Shown here: one piece after another, positions 7,401 through 14,756 of the stretch
Position numbering within the stretch: the stretch's first letter is position 1
Layout: each line of letters starts with the position of its first letter
Origin: Candidatus Forterrea sp.
GTDB lineage: Archaea; Iainarchaeota; Iainarchaeia; Iainarchaeales; JAAZKV01
Direction: 5' to 3'
Length of the DNA: 20,531 bases
NCBI GenBank assembly: GCA_020717885.1
Contig: DYDN01000003.1
Coordinates: forward strand, 1 to 20,531
Position numbers and translations under genes: made by a program
Notes under the pieces: generated by a model
What the model saw: only the letters and a program-made list of their open reading frames with translations
Database searches by the model: none
What the model was told of the DNA's origin: nothing

Positions 7401-7984
7401 AGAATTAATGGAACAACTGTTGCAGAGCCTCCTGCTGCTCTAATCGGTCCCGCAAAATAAATGTCAACGTATCTCGAACCATCTGGATTTGTGTTGATTT
7501 CAACTTTTGGCACTCCGTCAAGCGGTGCTACAACCACTCCTTCTGTTTCAATTAAGAGACACGCCTTGATTCCAATTTCCACTCTTTCCTGCTCGGGCAT
7601 CTTCCACCATTTTTCTTCAAGAATTTCTTGGAAGAGTTTGAAGTATGCTTTTCTTCTATCCTTGGTCTCAGCATAAAGGTCACGAAATATTTTAGCGAGT
7701 CCAGGGAGTCCAATGATTGTTTCTGCTCTGTCTGCAAGGTCCACAGCAGGAGTTACTTCAACCGTATCAGATAAATCCGCACCAACTTTCTTCGCATTCT
7801 CCGCCGCCTCAAACACTCTTTTTGTTTCATTTTGCAATATCTTAAAATAATTTTTCACATTCTCTTCCGCGGCAAAGGGAGTTTCCTGCATTATTACTTC
7901 AAGCGCTGTGCCTTTTTTTGTCATGAGCTCGAGTTTCTTCTTTTCATGCTCCGTAAAGGGGGTTTCAAATTTTTTTTCATCCAT
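4466..7984 (-). CDS. polC: DNA polymerase D large subunit DP2
   Basis: This is the catalytic subunit of the archaeal replicative polymerase PolD, 1172 residues, near normal length for an intein-free copy. The N-terminal half contains family blocks such as the stretch IYFAGPIRAAGGSATVVPL. A zinc-binding region follows (Cys682 to about Cys724; CPQCKK, CYECK, CKVCG, CGVCGG). The catalytic motif is RRNIDGDQDS with Asp926 and Asp928. A second Cys cluster begins at Cys1090 (CTTCNEKYRR, CGKCYKCGK). The last residues, QKSLFEF, form a PCNA-binding PIP box. The start at 7984 lies 44 bases after the DP1 stop, so DP1 and DP2 form an operon. The frame is continuous with no intein. Confidence 0.97.
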   Translation of the reverse strand: MDEKKFETPFTEHEKKKLELMTKKGTALEVIMQETPFAAEENVKNYFKILQNETKRVFEAAENAKKVGADLSDTVEVTPAVDLADRAETIIGLPGLAKIFRDLYAETKDRRKAYFKLFQEILEEKWWKMPEQERVEIGIKACLLIETEGVVVAPLDGVPKVEINTNPDGSRYVDIYFAGPIRAAGGSATVVPLILADYARTFLKLDRYKPTQDEVERYVEEIGIYQTEVISRQYIMSDEEIRIIINGCPVCINGVPTEEVEVSAHRDLARIPTNRIRGGMGLVVSEGLALKALWVMRTAKELGLNWDFLEKIVKVEKTQTKIEVKPNKAFLDRLAAGRPILAYPSAWGGFRLRYGRGRNTGIMAKAINPGTMIMLDEFIAVGTHGRIERPGKATQFFPCTTIDGPIVLLKDGTVKRINSVKEAEEVKVLMEKIIYLGDLLATYGDFRKSAHPLVPVGYCEEWWQLELQKICVDEEKKKKLAGMGLARLLEVRIPEIQKVSESDAIMLSRELGVALHPKYLHFYRAINSKEIIMLREYLKNGKIEEKENSVRIVIAYKVEEKKLMEKIGLPHKIETTNVVIDEFALSIVETFALRSEKASAKEHVLEYLSELSGLVIKDKAGSFIGGRMGRPEQAKPRQMKGNPHVLFPIGLKGGSTRSIVKAVDQNYNESGKVTVEISEYICPQCKKISLHHRCYECKIIGVRLNYCKVCGKSVTGDKCGVCGGKTIRAGEHEFSLADMVQKAKLNLGENSLPDVVKGVKGMISDSKEVEPLEKGILRAKHDIHIFRDGTTRFELLNAGITHFTPKEIHLSIEKVKELGYSKDLHGKEITSDEQLIEIYPQDVIVNDTCGDWLVRVSQFIDELLEKFYKQKKFYNATKKEDLIGHMVLGLAPHTSAAVNGRVLGYTKSRLGFGHPYFVCAKRRNIDGDQDSLMLLMDALLNFSNKYLSHKSGGRMDAPLVFTIIINPTEVDDEAHKMETVWNLPLELYEKSLNVCEPNVPAESVKDRLGKDKQYSQIGFTHDTEIFDEGPKMSRYVQLKSMDEKIQSQNALQKKILAVNAKDALERVMGSHFLPDIIGNARAFSRQTFRCTTCNEKYRRIPLCGKCYKCGKSTLILTIHEGSVRKYLKIAQNMARQENLSPYLIQRLGMIEKEINSVFKSDKVQQKSLFEFA

Positions 7985-8028
7985 TTTTCCACATTCAAAT
8001 TTTATTTTCCAAGTTTCTCCAAATTATT

Positions 8029-9558
8029 TTACTCAAGCACTCTCTCTGTTATTTCTTTTGAGAAATGCGTTTCAGTGAGCTGCCGATTTTTCAAGTTAAT
8101 TGTTGTGAATATGCAGGGGGTTGGCACGTGCCCCATCTTTTTCTGAAAATCGGTTTGCGCTTCCCAGGTTCCTGAGTTAATTACACTTGCTCCACGGTAA
8201 GTTGCGTATCCCTTATGGTGCATATCTCCAAACCAAACAAGGTCCGGCTCTTCCTTTATCACCATGTAATCTCTTCCTTCAGGAACATATGGATTTTTTC
8301 CGCCATACTTTGGCATTAAGTCTCGTTTCTTCAAGAGTTCAACCATTCCTTCCTGCGGGCGTGCCATGTCAAGAAAGCTTACACTACTAATGAGGTCGTG
8401 TACACTTGGCCCGTGGTAAATTAAATTCTTCAAGCCTTCAGTCTCTACCCATGAAGGGGATGAAATGAAATGAAAATTTCGCAATTTTGATAAACGAGGG
8501 ACAAATTCCTTATCTATTGCCGGCTGGGGCTCTGCTCTTCTCACCGCATCATGCTGCCCGGGGCACATAAAGACATGGATATATTCTGGGATTTGTAGCA
8601 TAAGATCTTCGAGTTTTGTGTACTGCTCATAAACATCTTTTATGATTAAGTCCTCAAGCTGCCCAGGGTATACTCCAATCCCAGCAACATTATCCCCAGT
8701 AATGAACAAGTATTGTATTTTCCCTACTCTTTCCTGTTGTTTTTCGCTTAATCCTTTTCCATTAATATAATCAAGGAATTTATTGAACTGCTCTTCGTAG
8801 AATAATTTGCTTCCAACATGTAAATCAGTTACTTGGCCAGAGAGTACTTCTTCATTTATTAGTTTGAATGGGCGCATCGGCATGTCCGGCCAGTAAACTT
8901 CTTTTATTATAATAAAATCCTTCCCCCATTTTACTCCCTTTATTCCAACAACATTATCTTCTAGTATTCTCTCCGCTTTTTCTATTACCGCTTTTTCTTT
9001 TTCCATCGCAAGCGCAATGCACTTCGCATCGAGGTCCTCAATTTCAAATGCCGTGTGCCCTTTTTTTGTTATCCACTTTTTATTCACCATTCCAATTACA
9101 TCAATTTGTTCTTTGTCTCTTGTTCCTTCAAGGTTTTTTATTGGAACTGGATTTAGATTGTGGCGTGCGCGAAGCATGTTTGAGAGAAGTTCATACTTGC
9201 TTCTAAAGAGTCTCAAAAAATCATCCACTTTTCCTTCTGAATTACTTTTCCCAGTCACGTCATACTCTTCCATCACTCTAAAACTTGGCGCGCGGTCCTT
9301 TGCCTGAGCAGTGAATGATGCTCTTCTTATTTCAACATCCTCAACAACTGAAGCAAGTTTTGTTCGGGCGAGTTTTTTTTCAAGCGAAGCAGGATCAATC
9401 ATGAACACTCCTTCGTTTGCGAGTGCTTGGAGAACATCCTTCCACTTATCCTGCTGGAGTAGTAACGCAACAGCGTCCTTTGTAAGCATGAGTCCAGTAG
9501 TTTCAGCGAATGAAAGTATTTCCTGCTGTCTTACCGCGGTTAAATCTTCTATGCCCAT
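8029..9558 (-). CDS. polB: DNA polymerase D small subunit DP1 (exonuclease subunit)
   Basis: This is the small PolD subunit, a calcineurin-like phosphoesterase that normally gives 3'-5' proofreading, 509 residues. The N-terminal region (1-130) is a helical domain plus linker, then an OB-fold (about 150-235), then the phosphoesterase domain. Visible motifs are TDLHVGS (Asp245, His247), TGDNVAG (Asp289), PGQHDA (Gln335, His336), YHGPS and GDMHHKGY (Asp445, His447), then INSGTWEAQTDFQ. The usual PGNHD and GHxH motifs are changed at Asn to Gln and first His to Asp, positions that bind metal in Mre11-like enzymes. Proofreading may be altered. DP2 follows 44 bases downstream. Confidence 0.95.
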   Translation of the reverse strand: MGIEDLTAVRQQEILSFAETTGLMLTKDAVALLLQQDKWKDVLQALANEGVFMIDPASLEKKLARTKLASVVEDVEIRRASFTAQAKDRAPSFRVMEEYDVTGKSNSEGKVDDFLRLFRSKYELLSNMLRARHNLNPVPIKNLEGTRDKEQIDVIGMVNKKWITKKGHTAFEIEDLDAKCIALAMEKEKAVIEKAERILEDNVVGIKGVKWGKDFIIIKEVYWPDMPMRPFKLINEEVLSGQVTDLHVGSKLFYEEQFNKFLDYINGKGLSEKQQERVGKIQYLFITGDNVAGIGVYPGQLEDLIIKDVYEQYTKLEDLMLQIPEYIHVFMCPGQHDAVRRAEPQPAIDKEFVPRLSKLRNFHFISSPSWVETEGLKNLIYHGPSVHDLISSVSFLDMARPQEGMVELLKKRDLMPKYGGKNPYVPEGRDYMVIKEEPDLVWFGDMHHKGYATYRGASVINSGTWEAQTDFQKKMGHVPTPCIFTTINLKNRQLTETHFSKEITERVLE

Positions 9559-9647
9559 TTTTTATCGCCAAATATTTTTAATTGGCCAAAATCAAGAATT
9601 AGATTTCTTCGCTAGTTTGAAGCAATACTTTTAATTACTAGGATTAT

Positions 9648-9893
9648 TTATTTCATTTTCTCTTTCGCTTCCTCAATTAGTGATATTAGGTGCCAGATGT
9701 CTGTTCTTGTGTGGTCCGGCATATTTACATCGTTTGAGATATCGTCGAGGAGGTAGATTGCCTCGCTCAGTGAAGTAGCGTTATTCTGCCTTACTTTTCC
9801 TATTGCTTCCTCTACTTTAGCCCGAATGTTTCTTGGAACGGCGCGGTCAGAGAGGATTTCTCCCATTATCTCCAGTATCTCGTCGTTTACCAT
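9648..9893 (-). CDS. UPF0147 family protein
   Basis: This small all-helical protein of 81 residues matches the archaeal UPF0147 family, whose function is not known. Recognisable features are DRAVPRNIRAKVEEA (about 16-30), then a pattern of acidic and hydrophobic helix residues through LLDDISNDVNMPDHTRTDIW. Its length is normal. A GGGTG-containing stretch lies just upstream of the ATG. DP1 starts 89 bases downstream on the same strand, so the gene may be the first of a transcription unit with DP1 and DP2, although TATA-like sequence before DP1 allows a separate promoter. The protein is soluble, with no Cys or metal motif. Confidence 0.9.
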   Translation of the reverse strand: MVNDEILEIMGEILSDRAVPRNIRAKVEEAIGKVRQNNATSLSEAIYLLDDISNDVNMPDHTRTDIWHLISLIEEAKEKMK

Positions 9894-10010
9894 TTACAAC
9901 ACCCTAAGCCAACTTTTTGCGAACAAATCAATTATGATTCGCGTAAACCAATAAAGAAAATACTCCCAAGAAGGCTTTTTAAAAGAAACTCTGGACGGGC
10001 AAATTATGAA

Positions 10011-11012
10011 TTAGTTTTTTTCGGGCTCAACACTAACTTTCTTTTCCCTTATCATTAATCTGTCTTTCAGATTATTGAGTCCGTTTCCTTCGATAATTAT
10101 TTCGTATCCTTCGAATATTTTTCGCACGTCCTCAACTTTGTCAGCGGGAGAGATATCAGTTTTTGTCACAACTATAATGAATTTGTGTTTTGAAAATAAT
10201 TTTTTTAGTTCATCAAATAATCCTTTTTGTTTTATCATATCGTCAAGCGGGTCAACTGCAAACAGGATTGTTCCTTCCAAATATTGGAATGCGGTTACGG
10301 CTTTTAGTTCAATTTTATTTCTTTCATGCAGTGGTCTGTCAAGTAGTCCTGGGGTATCAATTACTTGTATTGGCAAAAACTTTCTGTGGAATACCCCCAC
10401 ATTCAAACCTTTTGTAGTAAATGGATATGCCGCGATTTCTGGTTTTGATTCGGTGATTTTAGAAAGTAAAGTGCTTTTTCCAACGTTAGGGAATCCTGCG
10501 ATAATTATGCATTCTTCATTTGTTCTGATGCTTGGTAATTCATTTAATTTTCTCGCGCTCTCATTAAAGTAAGCAATTGGCTCTTTGAGTCCTTTTAGTA
10601 AAGAAGCAATTCTTCCAACATATGCTTTTGTTATTTCGAATGCTTTTTTTTCATTTCCGTAAATATACCTTAGTTCCTTTAATTTCACAAGCCCCTCTCT
10701 TCTTTGATTTTTTATTATTCTCGCAACTGAGGTAATACTTGAAAGGTTTTTTCGGAGTTCATTAATATCAATTATGCATTCATACAAATCTCTGTAAAAT
10801 GGTTCGAGTGTATCAAAGCTTGGGAATCTTGATACCGCTTTGAAGAGTTTTTCTTCCAAATACTCCCCCGAAATATCAATTTTTGTGAGTTCTTTTCCCT
10901 TTACGGTGTAAAAATGCGTTTTTTGTTTTGCGTAGCCTGCGGCTCCTTTTCTTCCGCGGGAGAGTGCAGCATCAAGAAGCACTTTTGGTTGTTCAATAAA
11001 TGGAATATTCAT
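10011..11012 (-). CDS. NOG1/OBG-type GTPase, probable ribosome assembly factor
   Basis: This 333-residue protein belongs to the archaeal NOG1-like GTPases, which act in large ribosomal subunit assembly. An N-terminal helical domain (about 1-160) precedes the G domain: G1 GFPNVGKS (173-180), G2 in PFTTKGLNVG (197-206), G3 DTPGL (219-223) with the NOG1-type RPLHERNKIE just after, and G4 TKTD (283-286). G4 is usually NKxD; Thr replaces Asn here. The C-terminus is short and lacks the extension of eukaryotic NOG1. A TATA-like TATTAAAAC on the minus strand (about 11044-11052) lies some 37 bases before the start. It stands alone between UPF0147 and the repeat region. Confidence 0.88.
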   Translation of the reverse strand: MNIPFIEQPKVLLDAALSRGRKGAAGYAKQKTHFYTVKGKELTKIDISGEYLEEKLFKAVSRFPSFDTLEPFYRDLYECIIDINELRKNLSSITSVARIIKNQRREGLVKLKELRYIYGNEKKAFEITKAYVGRIASLLKGLKEPIAYFNESARKLNELPSIRTNEECIIIAGFPNVGKSTLLSKITESKPEIAAYPFTTKGLNVGVFHRKFLPIQVIDTPGLLDRPLHERNKIELKAVTAFQYLEGTILFAVDPLDDMIKQKGLFDELKKLFSKHKFIIVVTKTDISPADKVEDVRKIFEGYEIIIEGNGLNNLKDRLMIREKKVSVEPEKN

Positions 11013-11065
11013 TATCTCACTATATAGAAATGAATAAGCAGGTTTTAATACCTATTAAAGCCCAG

Positions 11066-11180
11066 GTTCTGTAGAAATCATACTTGCTTTTAAACTAGGT
11101 TTCCTTTTTTTGACAAATCGGGTTTAATTCTTGCCACTTTTGCGAGAAAATTTAAGCTTTATATATCATTTCTACAGAAC
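11066..11180. repeat. 13-bp perfect inverted repeat bounding a 115-bp segment (MITE-like or IS end)
   Basis: GTTCTGTAGAAAT at 11066-11078 is the exact reverse complement of ATTTCTACAGAAC at 11168-11180. The segment between them is AT-rich and non-coding. This could be a miniature element or two ends of insertion sequences of one family. A degenerate third copy, GTTCGTAGA (about 11369-11377), lies beyond the small A/C-rich ORF. I see no convincing target-site duplication. Confidence 0.5.
11156..11167 (+). promoter_or_regulatory. TATA box ahead of the A/C-rich ORF
   Basis: GCTTTATATATC is about 22 bases before ATG 11184. That is the spacing for a leaderless archaeal transcript, so the remnant ORF could be transcribed. 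The box partly abuts the inverted repeat. Confidence 0.4.
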
Positions 11181-11183
11181 GCT

Positions 11184-11318
11184 ATGAGCAAATACGAAAA
11201 ACAATACACGCAAGAAACAACCCCTATAATGAACATAGATTTAAAACAAACCAAAAAAAGAACACAAAACAACAAAACACCCCAAAAAAATAATTATCCA
11301 CCCGCCCCCAAACAATGA
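11184..11318 (+). pseudogene. A/C-rich 44-codon ORF, probable transposase remnant
   Basis: ATG 11184 opens four bases after the inverted repeat and runs to TGA 11316-11318. The product begins MSKYEKQYTQETTP and is Lys/Gln/Asn/Pro rich with no domain I recognise. Codon use (CAA, ACA, AAC, CCC) is unlike the neighbours but like the transposase end at the left edge of the window. The sequence after the stop (ACAAACAGAATAATGCAACA, about 11343-11362) resembles the sequence after that transposase (ACAAACAATTACGCAACA, about 203-220). I read it as the first codons and last bases of the same kind of element with the middle deleted. That is inference. It may be a real small gene, but I doubt it. Confidence 0.35.
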
Positions 11319-11415
11319 AAACAATGAAAAAACAAAACCCACAACAAACAGAATAATGCAACACAACAGTTCGTAGACCCAATTGCCACGCTTTTTAAGT
11401 CTTTTGAATTCAAAT

Positions 11416-11424
11416 CTATAAAAC
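11416..11424 (+). promoter_or_regulatory. TATA box of the secF-secD operon
   Basis: CTATAAAAC is centred about 30 bases upstream of ATG 11450, giving a very short leader. A further TTTTTAAG lies near 11392-11399. No strong Shine-Dalgarno is seen, in keeping with a nearly leaderless transcript. Confidence 0.5.
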
Positions 11425-11449
11425 TAAAAGCCTTTTTGAGTGAGCCAAA

Positions 11450-12505
11450 ATGCACGATATTTACTCCAAGAACTACAAGAAAATGGTGTTTATTCCACTG
11501 CTTGTCCTAATTCCTTTAATTTTGTTTACTTTCTTTGTTCCTGGAATAAAAGAAGGTATTGACCTAACCGGGGGGAATGTGCTTATTATTCGCTCGGATA
11601 ATCCAGTCACCCCATCACAAATTGAGGATATTCTAATAAATGATTTTAATCTTTCAGAAGTAACTGTATCAGCAGTTAATTCCCCAGGGGCCTCAGGCGC
11701 ATATATTGAATACAGCAAGAACAAGCTTGCTCTTAACGCGGAAGAACTAATTAAGAGCGCACAGCTTGCGATTGATTCTAATAAAGATGATTCGGAACAA
11801 GAAGCACTTGCATTTTCTGTTTCCGCAATTGAACTTTTGACTGGCGAAAAAAAATCTTTTGATAATGCAAAAACGGCTCTTCTTGCCGCGCAGAGTGCAC
11901 TCTCCGCACACAATGAAGAATTCTTCGTGGGGCTTGAGAAAGCTCTTAGCGAGAAACTTGGGTTGGGCAGCACAGTTGAGTTTCAGAGAAGAGAGGTTTC
12001 TCCCGCTTTTGGTAAGGCCGCTACCGAATCAGGAATATTTATTATCTCAATCTCAGCAATTGCCCTGATAATAATTATTTTCATTTTTTTCAGACAGCTT
12101 GCCCCAGTAGCAGGAATTGTTTTTGCAATGGCATATGATGTCCTTGCGGCGCTTGCGGGAATGGCCCTATTCAACGTGCCCCTCTCGCTTCTTACGATAG
12201 CCACCCTCTTAATGGTTGTTGGGTATTCGGTTGACACAAACATTATGCTTACTTCAAGGATGCTAAAAGAAAAAGAAGGCACGCCTGGAACTAGGGCTAC
12301 ATCTTCAATCAAAACAGGGTTAACTATGAACGCTACAAGCGTTGCGGCTCTTATTGTAATGATTGCTGTTTCTGTTTATTTTAACATTGACGTGGTTTTC
12401 CAAATAGCAATTATCCTAACCTTTGGAATTATTGGGGACATAGTGGCAACTTGGTTTATGAATGTGCCAATCCTTATGTGGTTTGTTGAGAGGGTGAAGA
12501 AATGA
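11450..12505 (+). CDS. secF: Protein-export membrane protein SecF
   Basis: SecF works with SecD as the proton-driven accessory of the SecYE translocon in the cytoplasmic membrane. It has 351 residues. A first membrane helix (about 13-31) is followed by GIDLTGG (36-42), then an outer domain, then five membrane helices from about residue 193. The motif VVGYSVDTNIMLTSR (Asp262) is the archaeal SecF version of the TM4 signature. The outer domain has a long, mostly helical insertion (about 93-172, Ala/Glu/Ser rich), making the protein longer than many archaeal SecF. The last codon and stop overlap the secD start (ATGA, 12502-12505), so the two are translationally coupled. Confidence 0.93.
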   Translation: MHDIYSKNYKKMVFIPLLVLIPLILFTFFVPGIKEGIDLTGGNVLIIRSDNPVTPSQIEDILINDFNLSEVTVSAVNSPGASGAYIEYSKNKLALNAEELIKSAQLAIDSNKDDSEQEALAFSVSAIELLTGEKKSFDNAKTALLAAQSALSAHNEEFFVGLEKALSEKLGLGSTVEFQRREVSPAFGKAATESGIFIISISAIALIIIIFIFFRQLAPVAGIVFAMAYDVLAALAGMALFNVPLSLLTIATLLMVVGYSVDTNIMLTSRMLKEKEGTPGTRATSSIKTGLTMNATSVAALIVMIAVSVYFNIDVVFQIAIILTFGIIGDIVATWFMNVPILMWFVERVKK

Positions 12506-14151
12506 ATCCGCTTATTAAGAATTGGCAGTTTTTGCTTGTTGGCTTCTTTGTTATACTTGCAATAGCTTCTCTTGCGATTTATGGGATTAATTTTGGAATT
12601 GATTTTAAGGGCGGAACTCTTTACCAAATAGAGCTGCAAAAGTCGCTTAACTCAGAAGAAATGCTTAGAATAATAACCACAATTGAGCAACGTATTGACC
12701 CTAGTGGGTTAAGGGGAGACGAACTTTCCGCAGTTGGAAGCAAATTCATTATGATTAAGACTGCGGTGACTGATTCCGCCGAGCTTGAGAAAATAGAGAT
12801 GCGTATTAGACAGCAGGGAAAATTTGAGTCAAACTTAAACGGGGAAATTGTTTTCACGGGAGACGAAATTAAGAAGGTTCAAAGAGGTGACACTTCGTTT
12901 GGAGTATTTAGGGCAAGCAGCACTGTTTTTGAGTGGAGTCTTCCTTTTGTTTTAAATGAGAAAGCGGCTAAGAGTTTTAAGGAAAAAACTTTCCACCAGT
13001 GTAACGCCACTTCATTTAGCCCAAGCGGAACGCCTATATATGAATGCGCAAAAACTGTTTTCTTTTTAGATAAGCCCTCCGCTTTGATAGTTACTACTGA
13101 TACACAGTATGATGAAGATTCAGCACTTTTCATTACTGGAAATCAGTTCGAGAATATTCCCCAGGACACAAAAGTTGATGATTTTATCAGGGACACAATT
13201 TTGCTGGTAGCAATTGTTGGCGATAATGCTTCTCTTGATATGAATATTGTAAATGCGGCTCTTGCAAAAACAAAGTCCGCTATTGTTTCAGCTGATGTTA
13301 GCGAAAAAATAATTAGTGACCTTAATTCACTCGGCTTTAGTATTCTTGTTGTTAACAAAGAAGAGAATATTCCTTGGATTTGGACTGCAACTAACGCTAG
13401 ACAAATCATCAGCCTTACTGAGGGAATAACTAATGAGGATGTTGCTGACATTTCACTTGCAAAAGAATTCACTAATCTTAGAATCTCAGGACAGCGCGCG
13501 GATGTAAAAGAAGCTAGAGCCGATCTTGAAGAACTCGCGATTTTGCTTGAATCAGGTTCTTTACCAACGCCTGTTGCAAGCATATCAAAGGAAACAATTT
13601 CTCCTTCACTAGGGAAATCCTTTTTGAGCAACATTATTCTAATGGGAATACTTGCGCTGATTATTGTCGCAGCAGTAATAATAATCGGATACCGCGACTA
13701 TCGCCTTGCAATCCCAGTTTTTGCTACAGTAATAAGCGAAACACTAATACTAGTGGGGCTTCTTTCGCTTCCTTTCATTAAACAGCCATTTGACTTAGCT
13801 GCCCTCGCAGGACTAATTGCTGCGCTTGGTAGCGGGGTTAACGCAGAGGTTGTTATTGTTGATGAACTTACAAGCAAAACTAGACACGAAACTCTTTCGC
13901 TTCTTCAAAGAATAAAAAGCGGTTTATTCATTATCACTACTTCGGCTGTGACTATTATTGGAGTGATGGGCCCGATTGTTTTCTTCTCAAGAAGCATGCC
14001 TGGATTAAGCAGTCTCTACGGATTTGCTCTTGTTGCAATACTTGGGGCAATAATTGGAGTACTAATAACAAGGCCCGCATTCACAAAAGTTGTTGAAATG
14101 GTTGTGCATAAAAGGGAAACAAAAGCACACCAACACCACGAACAAAACTAA
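12502..14151 (+). CDS. secD: Protein-export membrane protein SecD
   Basis: SecD is the larger partner of SecF, 549 residues. One N-terminal helix (about 9-30) precedes GIDFKGG (32-38), then a large outer domain (about 40-370) with P1-like folds, then five helices from about residue 372. The TM4 signature reads AALGSGVNAEVVIVDELTS. At this place archaeal and bacterial SecD usually have VD, and the Asp is part of the proton path. Here it is Asn447, with Glu449 two residues on. The C-terminus ends in a His/Lys-rich stretch (ETKAHQHHEQN). It is coupled to secF by the 4-base overlap. A 67-base gap separates it from the convergent archaeosortase-like gene. Confidence 0.93.
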   Translation: MNPLIKNWQFLLVGFFVILAIASLAIYGINFGIDFKGGTLYQIELQKSLNSEEMLRIITTIEQRIDPSGLRGDELSAVGSKFIMIKTAVTDSAELEKIEMRIRQQGKFESNLNGEIVFTGDEIKKVQRGDTSFGVFRASSTVFEWSLPFVLNEKAAKSFKEKTFHQCNATSFSPSGTPIYECAKTVFFLDKPSALIVTTDTQYDEDSALFITGNQFENIPQDTKVDDFIRDTILLVAIVGDNASLDMNIVNAALAKTKSAIVSADVSEKIISDLNSLGFSILVVNKEENIPWIWTATNARQIISLTEGITNEDVADISLAKEFTNLRISGQRADVKEARADLEELAILLESGSLPTPVASISKETISPSLGKSFLSNIILMGILALIIVAAVIIIGYRDYRLAIPVFATVISETLILVGLLSLPFIKQPFDLAALAGLIAALGSGVNAEVVIVDELTSKTRHETLSLLQRIKSGLFIITTSAVTIIGVMGPIVFFSRSMPGLSSLYGFALVAILGAIIGVLITRPAFTKVVEMVVHKRETKAHQHHEQN

Positions 14152-14218
14152 ACAACTGCGTTAATCAACAATGTTTGCTCGCTATTTGCCCCACATAAAC
14201 AATTCTTCTCGCGCAGCA

Positions 14219-14755
14219 CTAAACTAATTCGCTAAAATCTTTTACCTTCGCAATTCTTTTTGTTCCATAGTACCAAATCAAGAGAACCGCGGCGCTCATG
14301 ATAAACCATGTGCTAGTGTGTACTAAATTAGCATCAAATCCAATGCTTGCGGAGTATAGCACTAGCGAAACGCGCGGAATATTAATGAGCATTAATAGAA
14401 CAAGCCCCCCCATAAACAGCACTACTTTTTGCCCGATTCTTGGCTTGCACAGTGAGAACACTATTGCGGCGAGTACACTAGCGCTCACAAGCCCCGTGCA
14501 CATATTTGTTATTGTGAAAACATTTCCTGCAACTAACACTATGTTGCCCCCAAAGGATAACCCCAAAATCGAGGCGGAGGCATATGCAATAAAATTATTT
14601 AGTGCGGAGAGGTCAGCAAGTTCGATTAAGTACTGAAGAACAAAATAAATAATAAAGAATTTCACACAGAACCAAAATATTTTTTTGGTGCGAGAATCTT
14701 TCAGTATATTATTCTTCATTCGCTTAATTTTCAATTTCTTAGTTTTCTTCACCAT
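14219..14755 (-). CDS. Archaeosortase/exosortase-family transpeptidase-like membrane protein
   Basis: This polytopic membrane protein of 178 residues has the three residues that mark the exosortase/archaeosortase family: Cys86 in TNMCTGLVSA, Arg128 in NIPRVSLVLY, and His146 in LVHTSTWF. These enzymes cut C-terminal tripartite signals of surface proteins and may join them to a lipid anchor. It has a strongly basic N-terminus (about 1-25) and about five or six hydrophobic segments. The ATG lies one base after the stop of CDP-archaeol synthase (TGA-A-ATG), so it is coupled to it. The start could instead be the next GTG, which sits at better distance from a GGTGA. Subfamily and exact target signal cannot be told by eye. 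Confidence 0.8.
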   Translation of the reverse strand: MVKKTKKLKIKRMKNNILKDSRTKKIFWFCVKFFIIYFVLQYLIELADLSALNNFIAYASASILGLSFGGNIVLVAGNVFTITNMCTGLVSASVLAAIVFSLCKPRIGQKVVLFMGGLVLLMLINIPRVSLVLYSASIGFDANLVHTSTWFIMSAAVLLIWYYGTKRIAKVKDFSELV

Positions 14756-14756
14756 T

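Larger units (their letters stand above)
11013..11449. other. 437-base gene-poor region with insertion-sequence debris
   Basis: The stretch between the GTPase start and secF start carries three promoters (GTPase on minus, remnant ORF and secF on plus), the 13-bp inverted repeat, and A/C-rich DNA from about 11184 to 11380. Composition returns to the local norm after about 11385. No RNA gene was recognised. Confidence 0.6.

Noticed and set aside
4466..7984. Intein in DP2
   Set aside because: DP2 is a known intein host in archaea, but the length is near normal and the catalytic and zinc regions are uninterrupted.
14152..14218. Possible tRNA or small RNA between secD and the archaeosortase gene
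   Set aside because: No T-loop, acceptor stem pairing or promoter could be found in this 67-base convergent gap.
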